From the NCBI GenBank assembly GCA_900319695.1, contig ONPN01000010.1, positions 1-64,000 of the forward strand: DNA of 64,000 nucleotides. The letters are read 5' to 3'. The notes beneath the pieces are model-generated. The model was not told the origin of the DNA. It worked only from the letters and a program-made list of their open reading frames with translations, and did not search any database. The stretch comes from an uncultured Eubacteriales bacterium (lineage in GTDB: Bacteria; Bacillota; Clostridia; Oscillospirales; Oscillospiraceae). A program made the translations under genes and the position numbers. Positions 52,899 to 61,511 of this stretch are shown here, in pieces (the stretch's first letter is position 1; each line of letters opens with the position of its first letter).

Positions 52899-53541
52899 AG
52901 CCCAGACTCAGCGCGATCAGAAGCTGGCCCGCGTAGTACAGGAGACTGTAGGTCACGCGCCATGGGTAACCGAGCTTTTTTCGCCCGAAGCTGTAGAGGT
53001 TCAAAAGCACGTCGCTGCTCATAAACAGCAGCACGCCCGCCGCGAACAGGACGGTGAAGCCCCCCGGCGCGGCAGCGGCGTTCCGGATCGCCGCTGCGCA
53101 GAGCAGGGAGAAGACCCCGAAGTAGACGCAGCCGAAAGCCTTCAGCGCCTTCCCGGCCTCGATCCGGGCGTAGAGCCACTTGAGAAGCGCCGCGCCCATA
53201 ACGATGCCGAGCAGCACGCAGAGAAGCGGCTTTCGCCCCATGGGCCACACCGCCGCGAGGTAGGCGAGATGGCCGCAGAGGAACACGACGCTCCCGGCGA
53301 GGAAGAAGAGCGTCCGCCGCGATTTGAACAGCTTCCGCAGGCCGAGCACCACGTCAGCGATACAGCCGAGCATAAGGCCCGCGCTCACAAGCCTCCATCC
53401 GCCGCAGAGCAGCCCCAGCGCGACGAAGCACAGCGACGCGAGGCCCTTGAGCAGCAGCGCGAGCCGGGGCCCGTTCTTCCGCTCAGCCGTCAGAAACCCG
53501 CCCGCGAGCAGCAGGCAGCACGGGATCAGCGCGTACATCAT
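52891..53541 (-). CDS. YhhN-family membrane protein (lysoplasmalogenase-like)
   Basis: Two adjacent ATGs (53541 and 53538) follow AAAGGAG; the first is used and gives 216 residues. The frame upstream has no site. About eight hydrophobic helices fit the YhhN/TMEM86 family: CIADVVLGLRKLFKSRR with a conserved Asp, CGHLAYLAAV with a His, and SDVLLNLYSFGRK near the end. The animal and some bacterial members hydrolyse lysoplasmalogen vinyl ethers. Whether this one does is not known, though clostridia do make plasmalogens. Confidence 0.8.
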   Translation of the reverse strand: MMYALIPCCLLLAGGFLTAERKNGPRLALLLKGLASLCFVALGLLCGGWRLVSAGLMLGCIADVVLGLRKLFKSRRTLFFLAGSVVFLCGHLAYLAAVWPMGRKPLLCVLLGIVMGAALLKWLYARIEAGKALKAFGCVYFGVFSLLCAAAIRNAAAAPGGFTVLFAAGVLLFMSSDVLLNLYSFGRKKLGYPWRVTYSLLYYAGQLLIALSLGFT

Positions 53542-53573
53542 TCTCACTCCTTTACTATGAAAGCTGACGCTTC

Positions 53574-53705
53574 CATAGTAAGATTTAAATGTGCGAATTC
53601 CTCGCCCCTGGCGGGGCAACCGGAATTCATGCACAAGTAAAACCCCATGCTGACTATGCTTTCATGTATCGTGGTGCGGATACTTCCGCATGGGGATTTA
53701 CTATG
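53574..53705. repeat. 132-bp element with CATAGTAA/TTACTATG ends and nested hairpins
   Basis: The ends CATAGTAA and TTACTATG are inverted. Inside are the inverted pairs GTGCGAATTCC/GGAATTCATGCAC and GTAAAACCCCATGC/GCATGGGGATTTAC. No gene is credible within it. It fits a small non-autonomous palindromic element. Directly left of it, 53552-53581 forms another hairpin with the same ends. Confidence 0.6.
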
Positions 53706-53796
53706 CTGATTCTCTGTTACCTTATTGTATATGACAGCCCTCGTTTATTCAAGCAAATCCTGTCCGTTTCGGCCGAAACAAGAAAGGCGGTCTGAC

Positions 53797-55041
53797 ATGA
53801 AAAGAATTGCCTTCATCCCGCTCCTGCTCGCCCTCCTGCTCTGCGGCTCTGCACGGGGAGAGAGCGGCGAACCCAGCTTCCGCGTTGCCGTGGCGAGCGA
53901 TCTGCACTATATCGCCCCGGCGCTGACCGACCACGGTCCGTTTTTCACGGAGCTGACAGAAAACTCTGACGGCAAGCTCATGCGCTATATGGAGGAGCTC
54001 ACCGACGCCTTTCTCTCCGAGGTCGAGGCGGAGCGGCCCGACGCCCTGCTGCTGACCGGGGATCTCAGCTTCAACGGCGCGGTGATGAGCCACGAGGCGC
54101 TGGCGGAGAAGCTACGCAGGCTTGAGGCCGCGGGCTTCCCGGTGCTGGTGGTCCCCGGCAATCACGATCTGAACAACCCCGGTGCCGCCGCCTTTTCCGG
54201 GGACGGTTTTACGCGCGTTCCCTCCGCATCGGAGTCGGTGTTTCGGGAAATCTACCGGGACTTCGGCTATGACGAGGCCCTCAGCGAGGACGCGGATTCG
54301 CTCAGCTATGTCTGCCCCCTGAACGGCATGGCGCGGGTGATGATGCTGGATTTCAACACGCTGGATCATCCCTGCGGCATCTCTGACGGAACGCTCTGAT
54401 GGGTGCGCGGGCAGTTGGAGGACGCGAGGCGCGCGGGCGTCTTCGTCCTCGCCGCGGGGCATCAGAATATTTTTCAGCAGACCGTCTTCCGCGGGGGCTA
54501 CGTGATCGACCGGGCAGAAGAGCTGGCTGCGCTCTTCCGGGAATACGGCGTGCCCCTCTATCTCAGCGGGCACCTGCATGTGCAGCATTGGATGACGGTG
54601 GACGGTCTGACCGAGATTGCCACCTCCGCCCTCTCCGTCTCGCCCTGTCAGTACGGGATCGTCAGCGCGGAGGACGGAGCGCTCCGCTATGAGACACGGG
54701 CAGCGGACGTGTCCGCCTGGGCGCGGGCGGAGGGGCGGACGGAGCCGGAGCTTCTGGACTTTGCCGCCTATGCCGTCGGATATTTCGACGCACGAAACCG
54801 GAAGAGCACGGCGGAGGAGCTGGCCCTCTTCCCCTATACGGAGGAGGAAGCGGCCCGGATGACGGAATACCTCGTGGCGCTCAACCGCGCTTACTTCTCC
54901 GGCGACATGCGCGCTGCGGCCGACCTGGACCCGAACGGTGAAATCCGTGCACTGTGGGACAGAGTTCCGGGCCTGTACAGTCTGTACCTCGCCTCGATTC
55001 AGGGGGATATGGGGCAGGATTACAGAAGATGGACAGGGTGA
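53797..55041 (+). pseudogene. Secreted metallophosphoesterase interrupted by an in-frame TGA
   Basis: ATG 53797 follows an AGGCGG site and codes for a signal peptide (RIAFIPLLLALLLCGSARG). The first part has the calcineurin-type metal motifs SDLHYI, LLTGDLSFNGAV and VPGNHDLN. The frame stops at TGA 54397-54399 and continues without shift as WVRGQLEDARRAGVF, then LAAGHQN and LYLSGHLHVQHW, which supply the remaining metal-binding His residues, to 55041. A single change at 54397, for example CGA to TGA, explains the break. The truncated product (about 200 residues) would lack the GHxH site. The substrate is unknown. Confidence 0.8.
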
Positions 55042-55047
55042 AAAGAA

Positions 55048-55075
55048 CCGCGTCCCGATTTGGGGCGCGGCTTTT
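55048..55075. terminator. Terminator between metallophosphoesterase and hicB
   Basis: CCGCGTCCC (55048-55056) pairs with GGGGCGCGG (55062-55070), with CTTTT after it on the + strand and TTCTTTT on the minus strand. It serves both convergent units. Confidence 0.8.
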
Positions 55076-55091
55076 GTATGCAGTATCATGA

Positions 55092-55430
55092 TTACGCGGG
55101 CAGCAGAGACTCCTCAAGTGCTCTCAGCACATACTGATTCAGCGTGATGCCCTCCTGCGCGGCGTGGAGCGAAATCTCTTTGTGCAACTCTGGTGAGATG
55201 CGGATATTGAACGAGCCTTTAAACTCTTTCTCCGGCGTTTTCCCGGTCTCGGCGCACATTTGCAGATAGTTGTCCACGCTCTGATGAAACATCTCTTCCA
55301 GCTCAGAGACGGAGGTTCCGTGAAAATTCAGGGAATCGGCAAGCCCGAAGACCTTCCCTACAAAAATCCCGTCGTCCGCGTCGTATTCGATTTGCGCGTG
55401 ATAGCCTTGATACTCCATCATTTTGCTCAT
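55092..55430 (-). CDS. hicB: HicB-family antitoxin
   Basis: The 112-residue protein has the HicB N-terminal fold (YDADDGIFVGKVFGLADSLNFHG, given in parts: DDGIFVGKV and SLNFHGTSVSELEEMF). A C-terminal ribbon-helix-helix segment (SFNIRISPELHKEISLHA, then TLNQYVLRALEESL) gives DNA binding. It lies 15 bases behind the toxin-like gene. It should block the toxin and repress the shared promoter, where an inverted repeat is seen. Confidence 0.85.
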   Translation of the reverse strand: MSKMMEYQGYHAQIEYDADDGIFVGKVFGLADSLNFHGTSVSELEEMFHQSVDNYLQMCAETGKTPEKEFKGSFNIRISPELHKEISLHAAQEGITLNQYVLRALEESLLPA

Positions 55431-55445
55431 AGCGGCATCCTCCCT

Positions 55446-55703
55446 TCAGATTTCCCCGACCGATTTCAAAAACGCGATGACCGCCTTGATCTGGTAAGCG
55501 TAAAGCTCCTTCCCCGGATGCGGCGTGTCGAATTGTACCGCGCGGTTTGTGGGGAGGTGTCTGTACCCGATCCCGGAGCCGCGCCCGCCCTGGTATTTTT
55601 CGCAGTTGCACTTGGACATCAGCGCATCCAGCTCTCTGACTGTAAAATTTCGTGGAATCGGTTTTGCAATCAGCTTCCCCATCAGCTCTGTTTTGCTCGG
55701 CAT
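55446..55703 (-). CDS. hicA: HicA-like toxin
   Basis: The start is placed at ATG 55703, 8 bases after GGGAG; this gives 85 residues. The protein has RELDALMSKCNCEK, then GRGSGIGYRHL and FDTPHPGKELYAYQIKAVIAFL. The last block corresponds to the HicA His-containing strand and final helix (PHPGKEL). HicA toxins are double-stranded-RNA-binding-fold mRNA interferases. The gene order toxin then antitoxin is normal for hic loci. Confidence 0.75.
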   Translation of the reverse strand: MPSKTELMGKLIAKPIPRNFTVRELDALMSKCNCEKYQGGRGSGIGYRHLPTNRAVQFDTPHPGKELYAYQIKAVIAFLKSVGEI

Positions 55704-55722
55704 GTTTTCGTCTCCCACAATT

Positions 55723-55771
55723 TGCAACTATTTTTCAGTTGCATTATATGCCGGATATCGCGTTTTGTCAA
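55723..55771 (-). promoter_or_regulatory. hicAB promoter with overlapping operator palindrome
   Basis: On the minus strand TTGACA (55766-55771) and TATAAT (55743-55748) are 17 bases apart, a full consensus. Directly after the -10 box lies a 7-base inverted repeat, TGCAACT, 7 bases, AGTTGCA (55723-55743), which overlaps the expected transcription start. It is a good candidate operator for HicB autorepression. Confidence 0.75.
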
Positions 55772-55919
55772 GGTATTAGGATACCCGCTGCGCATAAAAA
55801 TATAGCGTCGAGAGCATATATGAAGAACAAACGCACGGCAAATTCACAGCCTTGTACGAATCTGTTGTGCGTTTCCACAGCGTCCCATCGGGTGGCCGCG
55901 AGTTTCGCCCATGCTCGCC

Positions 55920-56348
55920 TCATCGTCTCGTGTGCAGCTCGCGCACGGCCAGCACCAGGCTGATGCCTGCGGCGATGGCGAGGGCCTTGGTGAGCGTCGC
56001 CGTGCCGTACAGAGAGGCGTCCTCCAGCTCCCGGCGCACGGCATGGCTCATCGCGTAGTAGAGCGAGCCGCCCGGCACCAGCGGGACGATCCCCGGCAGG
56101 ACGAACAGCGTCGCCGGGCACTTGAGCCGCCGCGCGAGGATTTCGGCGTACAACACCGCGAAGGCCGAGGCCAGCAGGTTTGCAAGGAAGATCGAATGCA
56201 CATAATACTCCGCGAGCAGATACAGGCCCCACACCAGCAGCCCGCCGAGGGACGCGGCGAAGAGGTGGCGCTTTCTGAGCCCGAACAGCAGCGAGAAGCC
56301 GAGCGAGCCCAAAAAGGCCGTCAGTAGCTGAATGATGATTCCCTTCAT
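55920..56348 (-). CDS. Threonine/serine exporter, small subunit (ThrE_2/DUF3815-like)
   Basis: The 142-residue protein has about four or five helices and the family motif PGIVPLVPGGSLYYAM. It begins 4 bases after the larger ThrE-like gene ends, so the two halves of the single-chain ThrE carrier are made as separate proteins, as in many Firmicutes. It should help export small amino acids such as threonine or serine. Confidence 0.8.
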   Translation of the reverse strand: MKGIIIQLLTAFLGSLGFSLLFGLRKRHLFAASLGGLLVWGLYLLAEYYVHSIFLANLLASAFAVLYAEILARRLKCPATLFVLPGIVPLVPGGSLYYAMSHAVRRELEDASLYGTATLTKALAIAAGISLVLAVRELHTRR

Positions 56349-56352
56349 GCCG

Positions 56353-57126
56353 TCACCCCGCTAAATCCAGCGCGAGCATCGCCACCATGAAGCCGCCCGC
56401 GAGCGCCAGCGCCCAGATCAGGCTCTCGGCGAGTCTCACCGCGCCAGAGATCGTGTCCCCCACCAGGATGTTGCGCACCGCGTTGGTCATGGCGATGCCG
56501 GGGATGAGCAGCATGATGTCCCCGATGAGGATCATGTCCATGTGGAGAAACGGCAGGGCCATGGTGAGAAGGCCGACGGCCAGGCCCGTGAGCAGGGAGA
56601 TGACCAGGTTGAAGGCCACGGTGTTGAGGGCCGTCTGCCCCAGCTTTTCCTGCAGAGCGCAGATCAGCAGGGCGAACGCGCCCGCCGCAAGCCCGTCCCA
56701 GAGCGTGCCGCCGAAGAAGACGGCGAAGCTCCCGGCGGCGAGGACGCTGCCGAGGTACACGACGGAGCGGGGCTTCTTCCCGGCCGCGATCCCGTCGAGA
56801 GCGGCACGCAGCCCGTCGATGGGCAGGGGCGCGGCGCAGCAGCGGCGGCTCAGGTCGTTGAGCTTTTCGAGGCGGTAAAAATCGTTGCCCCCGCTCGAGC
56901 GGATGCGCCGTGTCTCGGTGACGGCCTCGTTGCCGGGGAAGGAGAGCGTCACGCTGATGAGCGAGGGGATGACGAACACGTCCATGCGCTCCGCCCCGTA
57001 GGCTCTGCCCAGGCGCTGCAGGGTGTCCTCGATGCGGCTGATCTCCGCCCCGCAGCCGAGCAGCAGCTCCCCCATCTCCATCAGACACGCGATCAGCGCC
57101 GAATGGGACGCGGTCTCGCTTTCCAT
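56353..57126 (-). CDS. Threonine/serine exporter, large subunit (ThrE/DUF1212-like)
   Basis: ATG 57126 is chosen after AAAGGGGG; the frame upstream runs through a repeat element. Of 257 residues, the first 110 are the soluble DUF1212-type part (MGELLLGCGAEISRIEDTLQ). The rest forms five helices with HMDMILIGDIMLLIPGIAMTN (in parts: IGDIMLLIPGIAMTNA). It acts with the small subunit encoded directly downstream. Confidence 0.85.
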   Translation of the reverse strand: MESETASHSALIACLMEMGELLLGCGAEISRIEDTLQRLGRAYGAERMDVFVIPSLISVTLSFPGNEAVTETRRIRSSGGNDFYRLEKLNDLSRRCCAAPLPIDGLRAALDGIAAGKKPRSVVYLGSVLAAGSFAVFFGGTLWDGLAAGAFALLICALQEKLGQTALNTVAFNLVISLLTGLAVGLLTMALPFLHMDMILIGDIMLLIPGIAMTNAVRNILVGDTISGAVRLAESLIWALALAGGFMVAMLALDLAG

Positions 57127-57153
57127 CGGTAAAGTTCCCCCTTTCCGCAGAGC

Positions 57154-57266
57154 GTGGAGTTTTGAGTGAAGAGTGAAGAGTGAAGTTAAGGAGTCGCTTT
57201 GCGACATATCAAACAATATCCCCGAAGGGGATACCATCACTCCACTCTCAACTCTCCACACTCCAC
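57154..57266. repeat. 113-bp inverted-repeat element with GTGGAG ends
   Basis: It starts GTGGAGTTTTGAGTGAAG and ends CTCTCCACACTCCAC, which pair imperfectly. Inside are GAGTGAA direct repeats and two short perfect hairpins, GTCGCTTTGCGAC (57193-57205) and ATCCCCGAAGGGGAT (57218-57232). This pattern is familiar from intergenic regions of gut Clostridia. The remaining bases to 57429 show no further feature. Confidence 0.6.
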
Positions 57267-57429
57267 ACTTGTTGTCATCTTACCACAGCGGCGGGAAAAG
57301 CGCAACGCGCGTGGTTTATGATTTGCAAAGAATCATTGCTTTTAAGCCGCATTTATGCTATTCTTCATCTGCCCGGCATATTTTCGGCCGGAGCCACAAT
57401 TTCATATTGGAGCAAGAAGGAGATTATCT

Positions 57430-58974
57430 ATGAAAAAACGGATTCTTTCGCTCGTTCTGGCTGTGCTGATGACTGCGGCACTCTGCGGATGCGGAGGCGG
57501 CAAGTCCGAACCCGCGCAGCCGACAGCCACTCCCGAGGGCTCCGCCGGCGAAAAGCTCACGGGCGGTGAAATCACCGTGGGCATCGCCGCAGATCTGGAC
57601 ACGAGTCTTGACCCACACGCCTCTTCGTCGTCGGCAGGAACCAGAGAGGTCCTTTTCAACATCTTTGAAGGGCTTATGAAGCCTGATGCAAACGGAAATC
57701 TCATCCCCGCCATCGCCGAAGACTATACCGTGAACGAAGCCGCCGACGCCTACACCTATACCCTGCGCCAGGGCGTCCGCTTCCACAACGGGAAAACGGT
57801 GACGGTCGGGGATGTCGTCTATTCTCTCACCAGAGCTGCGGGACTGGAAACCGGCGAGCCCCTGATGACCGAGCTCAAGGGCGTAGCCTCGGTCGAAGCG
57901 CCCGACGACAGGACCATTGTCGTCAGGCTCAAGGCCCCGGACGCGGAGTTCAACGCCTACATGTACGCCGCCGTCATCCCCGAGGGCAATGACCCCGCCG
58001 CCGAGGTCGTGGGCACCGGTCCCTTCCGCTTTGTCTCCCGCGCCCCGCAGGAGAACGTCGTGCTGGAGAAATTCGCCGACTACTGGGGCGAGGGCGCGAT
58101 TGCGGACAAGGTGACGCTCAAGGTCATCCCCGACCCCCAGACCCTGGTGCTGAGCCTGCGCTCCGGCGCGGTGGACATGACCAACCACCTCACCGGCAGC
58201 CAGATCGCCGATCTCGAGGGGCTGACCCTGATCGAGGGCGGCAGCAACATCATCCAGGCCCTGTATCTCAACAACGATTTTGAGCCCTTCCGCGACGTGC
58301 GCGTGCGGCAGGCGCTGTGCTATGCAATTGACCGGCAGGCGGTCATCGACCTCGCCTCCGAGGGGCACGGCACGCCGCTCGGCAGCAGTATGATCCCCGC
58401 CATCGAAAAGTACAATGTGCCGGAGCTGCTGGAGCTCTACAAGCCCGATCCCGAAAAGGCGAAGGCCCTGCTCAAGGAGGCGGGCGTCGAAAAGCTTCGC
58501 TTCTCCATCACCGTACCCTCCAGCTATCCCATGCATGTCGACGCCGCCCAGGTGATTGTCGAGCAGCTTCGCGCTGTCGGGATCGAGGCCGAGATCAAGC
58601 TGGTGGAGTGGGCCGCCTGGTATGACGAGGTGTACAAGGGCCGAAAGTTTGAGGCCACCGTCGTCGGCATGGACACCCACAGCCTCGCCGCCTCCGGCTG
58701 CCTTGCGCGCTTCCAGAGCGAGAACGGCAAGAACTTCATCAACTTCTCGGACGCCGAATACGACGAGACCTACGCAAAGGCCATGGCCACCGTGGACGAG
58801 GCGGAGCAGACGGAGCTTTTCAAGCGCTGCGAGACCATTCTGGCCGAGAAGGCCGCAAACGTCTATCTGCAGGACCCCTCCTCCTTCGCCGCCATGCAGA
58901 CGAATATCGGGGGCTTCCGCTTCTATCCCGCGCTCTATGTGATGGACCTCGCCACGGTCTACAGAATGAGCTGA
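57430..58974 (+). CDS. Family 5 solute-binding lipoprotein (Nik/Dpp-type)
   Basis: ATG 57430 follows AAGGAG by 8 bases. The signal peptide ends in a lipobox-like LCGC at about residue 20 and is followed by a Gly/Pro-rich linker, so it is a lipoprotein. Family 5 motifs: IAEDYTVNEAADAYTYTLR, GVRFHNGKTVTVGDVVYSL and VGTGPFRFVS. At 514 residues it matches NikA/DppA size. It heads a five-gene transporter operon whose ATPases are of the short Nik type, so nickel or another metal complex is a possible ligand besides peptides. Confidence 0.85.
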   Translation: MKKRILSLVLAVLMTAALCGCGGGKSEPAQPTATPEGSAGEKLTGGEITVGIAADLDTSLDPHASSSSAGTREVLFNIFEGLMKPDANGNLIPAIAEDYTVNEAADAYTYTLRQGVRFHNGKTVTVGDVVYSLTRAAGLETGEPLMTELKGVASVEAPDDRTIVVRLKAPDAEFNAYMYAAVIPEGNDPAAEVVGTGPFRFVSRAPQENVVLEKFADYWGEGAIADKVTLKVIPDPQTLVLSLRSGAVDMTNHLTGSQIADLEGLTLIEGGSNIIQALYLNNDFEPFRDVRVRQALCYAIDRQAVIDLASEGHGTPLGSSMIPAIEKYNVPELLELYKPDPEKAKALLKEAGVEKLRFSITVPSSYPMHVDAAQVIVEQLRAVGIEAEIKLVEWAAWYDEVYKGRKFEATVVGMDTHSLAASGCLARFQSENGKNFINFSDAEYDETYAKAMATVDEAEQTELFKRCETILAEKAANVYLQDPSSFAAMQTNIGGFRFYPALYVMDLATVYRMS

Positions 58975-59915
58975 TGCGCACCGTCTTACGAAAAACCGGC
59001 GTGCTGATCCTCACGCTGCTGCTGGTGACGCTCTTCGCCTTTCTGGCCTTTGAGCTCATCCCCGGCGACCCGACGACCATGCTGCTCGGCTCCGACTACA
59101 CGCCGGAGCGGGCGGCGGCGCTGCGGGAGTCGCTGGGCCTTGACCGCAGCGTGGCCGTGCGCTATCTTGACTGGCTCGTCTCCTTCGTGACCGGCGACAT
59201 GGGCAGAAGCTATACCTACTCCATGTCCGTGCGGGAGGTGCTGCGCGGCAAGATCGCCGTGACGGCGGTGCTGTCGCTTCTGAGCTGGGTGCTGGTCATC
59301 GCGGTCAGCGTCCCGCTCGGCGTGGCCCTGGTGCGCTATCAGAAAAAGCCCTTCGGCAAGATCGGCTTTTCCCTCAATCAGGTGATGATGGCGATGCCGC
59401 CCTTCTTCCTGGGCATTTTGCTAACGTATCTGTTCGGCATATTATTAAAACTCTTCACGCCGGGGAAGTTTGTCCCGCTCAGCGAGGGGCCGGGCAGGAG
59501 CCTCGCCTACCTCTTCTTCCCCGCCCTTGCGATCTCGCTTCCGAAGATCGCCAAGACGGTGAAGCTCCTGCGCGCGTCCATCCTCAGTGAGATGCGGCGC
59601 GAATACGTGCTCACCGCCTACAGCCGGGGAAACTCCCGCTGGATGGTGATCAAAAACCACGTCTTCCGCAATGCCCTGCTGCCGGTGGTGACCTATCTCG
59701 CCATGTCGCTGGCGGACATTGTGGCAAGCTCCATCATTGTCGAGCAGGTCTTCGTCGTCCCGGGTCTCGGGCGTCTGCTGGTGGCGAGCATCTCCAACCG
59801 CGACTATCCCGTGGCGCTGTGCATCGTGGTGATGATCGCGTCGGTCGTCGTGGTGATGAACTACCTCGCGGACATTCTGACCCAGGCCATCGACCCGCGC
59901 GTGCGCCTGAGCTGA
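58974..59915 (+). CDS. ABC transporter permease (NikB/DppB-like)
   Basis: The start overlaps the stop of the lipoprotein gene by one base. The 313-residue protein has six helices, FELIPGDPTTMLLGSDYTPE at the N-terminus, the EAA loop SEMRREYVLTAYSRG and the end DILTQAIDPRVRLS. It forms the channel with the next permease. Confidence 0.9.
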   Translation: MRTVLRKTGVLILTLLLVTLFAFLAFELIPGDPTTMLLGSDYTPERAAALRESLGLDRSVAVRYLDWLVSFVTGDMGRSYTYSMSVREVLRGKIAVTAVLSLLSWVLVIAVSVPLGVALVRYQKKPFGKIGFSLNQVMMAMPPFFLGILLTYLFGILLKLFTPGKFVPLSEGPGRSLAYLFFPALAISLPKIAKTVKLLRASILSEMRREYVLTAYSRGNSRWMVIKNHVFRNALLPVVTYLAMSLADIVASSIIVEQVFVVPGLGRLLVASISNRDYPVALCIVVMIASVVVVMNYLADILTQAIDPRVRLS

Positions 59916-59926
59916 GGAGAGTTTCG

Positions 59927-60730
59927 ATGTTCGATCTGAAAAACAAAACCTTCCGCGCCGGCGCCGTCATCACCCTTGTGATGCTGCTGATCATCACGGT
60001 CGGCGTGTTCTGGACGCCCTATGACCCCAACGCCATGGACGCCGCCGGGAAGATGGCGGCGCCCGGCCCGCGCCATCTCTTCGGCACGGACAACTTCGGG
60101 CGGGACATCTTCTCCCGCGTGGTGCAGGGCGCGGGCGCGACCTTTTTCATCGCCCTGTGCTCGGTGTCCATCGGGCTTGCGGCGGGCCTCCTTGTCGGCG
60201 GCCTGACGGGCTATTACGGCGGCTGGGTGGACGAGCTGCTCATGCGCCTCAACGACACGCTTACCGCCTTTCCGAGTCTGCTGCTGACCCTGGTGCTGAT
60301 CGCGGTGTTCCAGGGCGGCAAGTACAACATCATCCTCGCCCTGGGCGTGCTGTTCATCCCGACCTTCGCGCGCATCGTGCGCATGGAGGTGGCGCGGCAG
60401 AAGGCGCTGGACTATGTGGCCAACGCCCGGCTCATGGGCGTGGGCGACATGCGCATCCTCTTCGTCCACATCATGCCGAACATCTGGCCGGTGCTGCTCA
60501 GCGCCGTCGCCATCGGCTTTAACAACGCCGTGCTGGCCGAGGCGTCGATGAGCTATCTCGGCCTCGGCGTGCAGCCCCCGGACCCGAGTCTCGGCCGTAT
60601 GCTGAACGAGGCCCAGGGCTATCTGCTGCGCGCCCCGTGGTACGCCCTCTCGGCCGGGGCCGCGATTATCCTGCTGGTGCTGGGCTTCGGCTTACTCAGC
60701 GAGGGGCTGGGAGGTGACGGCCGTGCTTGA
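59927..60730 (+). CDS. ABC transporter permease (NikC/DppC-like)
   Basis: ATG 59927 follows GAGGAGA. The 267-residue protein has FGTDNFGRDIFSRVVQGAG near the start, EVARQKALDYVANARLMG as EAA loop and SYLGLGVQPPDPSLGRML. It is shorter than the DppC of the first transporter and matches NikC length. Confidence 0.9.
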   Translation: MFDLKNKTFRAGAVITLVMLLIITVGVFWTPYDPNAMDAAGKMAAPGPRHLFGTDNFGRDIFSRVVQGAGATFFIALCSVSIGLAAGLLVGGLTGYYGGWVDELLMRLNDTLTAFPSLLLTLVLIAVFQGGKYNIILALGVLFIPTFARIVRMEVARQKALDYVANARLMGVGDMRILFVHIMPNIWPVLLSAVAIGFNNAVLAEASMSYLGLGVQPPDPSLGRMLNEAQGYLLRAPWYALSAGAAIILLVLGFGLLSEGLGGDGRA

Positions 60731-61511
60731 GATACGCGATCTGCACGTCACCTTCAAGTCCACCGGCAAGGAGGCCGTCAAGGGCATCGACCTGTCCATC
60801 GCCCACGGCGAGCGCCTGGGTCTGGTGGGCGAATCCGGCTCCGGCAAAACCGTCACCGCCATGGCCCTGACCGGCCTCATCGAGCGCAGCAATGTCGTGA
60901 TGCGCGGCGAGGTGCTGTTTGAGGGCCGCGATCTGGTGCGCTGCTCACGGCGCGAACTCCGCTCCATCCACGGGCGCGACATCGGCGTCGTGTTCCAGGA
61001 GCCCATGCGCAGCCTCAACCCCCTCATGCGCGTCGGGGAGCAGATTGAGGAGGCGCTGAAAATTCACACCGACAAGACGCCGGAGGAGAGGCGCAGGCTC
61101 GCCCTCGAGGTCATGGAGCAGGTCAGCCTGCCGGAGCCCGACGTGACTTACCGCAAGTACCCGCACCAGCTCTCCGGCGGACAACGCCAGCGGGCGATCA
61201 TCGCCTCGGCCATGATCATCCGTCCGCGCCTTCTGGTCTGCGACGAGCCGACCACCGCCCTCGACGTGACCGTGCAGCGCCAGATCCTGGAGCTGCTGCG
61301 CGATTTAAGCGTGGAGTACGGCGTGGGCATTCTGCTCATCAGCCACGACATGAACGTCGTGCGCCGCCTCTGCGAGGACGTGGCCGTCATGTACAAGGGC
61401 AGGATCGTCGAGCGGGGCCTCACCGAAGAGATCTTCAAAAACCCGCAGGACGACTACACCAAACGGCTCATCGCCGCGATCCCCACGAGGAAACACCATG
61501 GAACAGTCTGA
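60723..61511 (+). CDS. ABC transporter ATPase (NikD-like, short form)
   Basis: GTG 60723 is preferred because GGAGG (60710-60714) is 8 bases upstream; the GTG at 60714 overlaps that site. The start overlaps the permease gene by 8 bases. Walker A GESGSGKT, signature LSGGQRQR and Walker [13 protein letters not shown] are present. The protein ends at 262 residues without the Cys-rich oligopeptide C-terminal domain, unlike the ATPases at 45825-47786. Confidence 0.88.
   Translation: MLEIRDLHVTFKSTGKEAVKGIDLSIAHGERLGLVGESGSGKTVTAMALTGLIERSNVVMRGEVLFEGRDLVRCSRRELRSIHGRDIGVVFQEPMRSLNPLMRVGEQIEEALKIHTDKTPEERRRLALEVMEQVSLPEPDVTYRKYPHQLSGGQRQRAIIASAMIIRPRLLVCDEPTTALDVTVQRQILELLRDLSVEYGVGILLISHDMNVVRRLCEDVAVMYKGRIVERGLTEEIFKNPQDDYTKRLIAAIPTRKHHGTV

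Noticed and set aside
53589-53795. Small open frame upstream of the metallophosphoesterase
   Set aside because: It covers the palindromic element, lacks a ribosome-binding site and has no recognisable product.
54397-54399. TGA as a selenocysteine codon
   Set aside because: Metallophosphoesterases are not known selenoproteins at this position, the residue is outside the metal motifs and no insertion hairpin was evident just after it.
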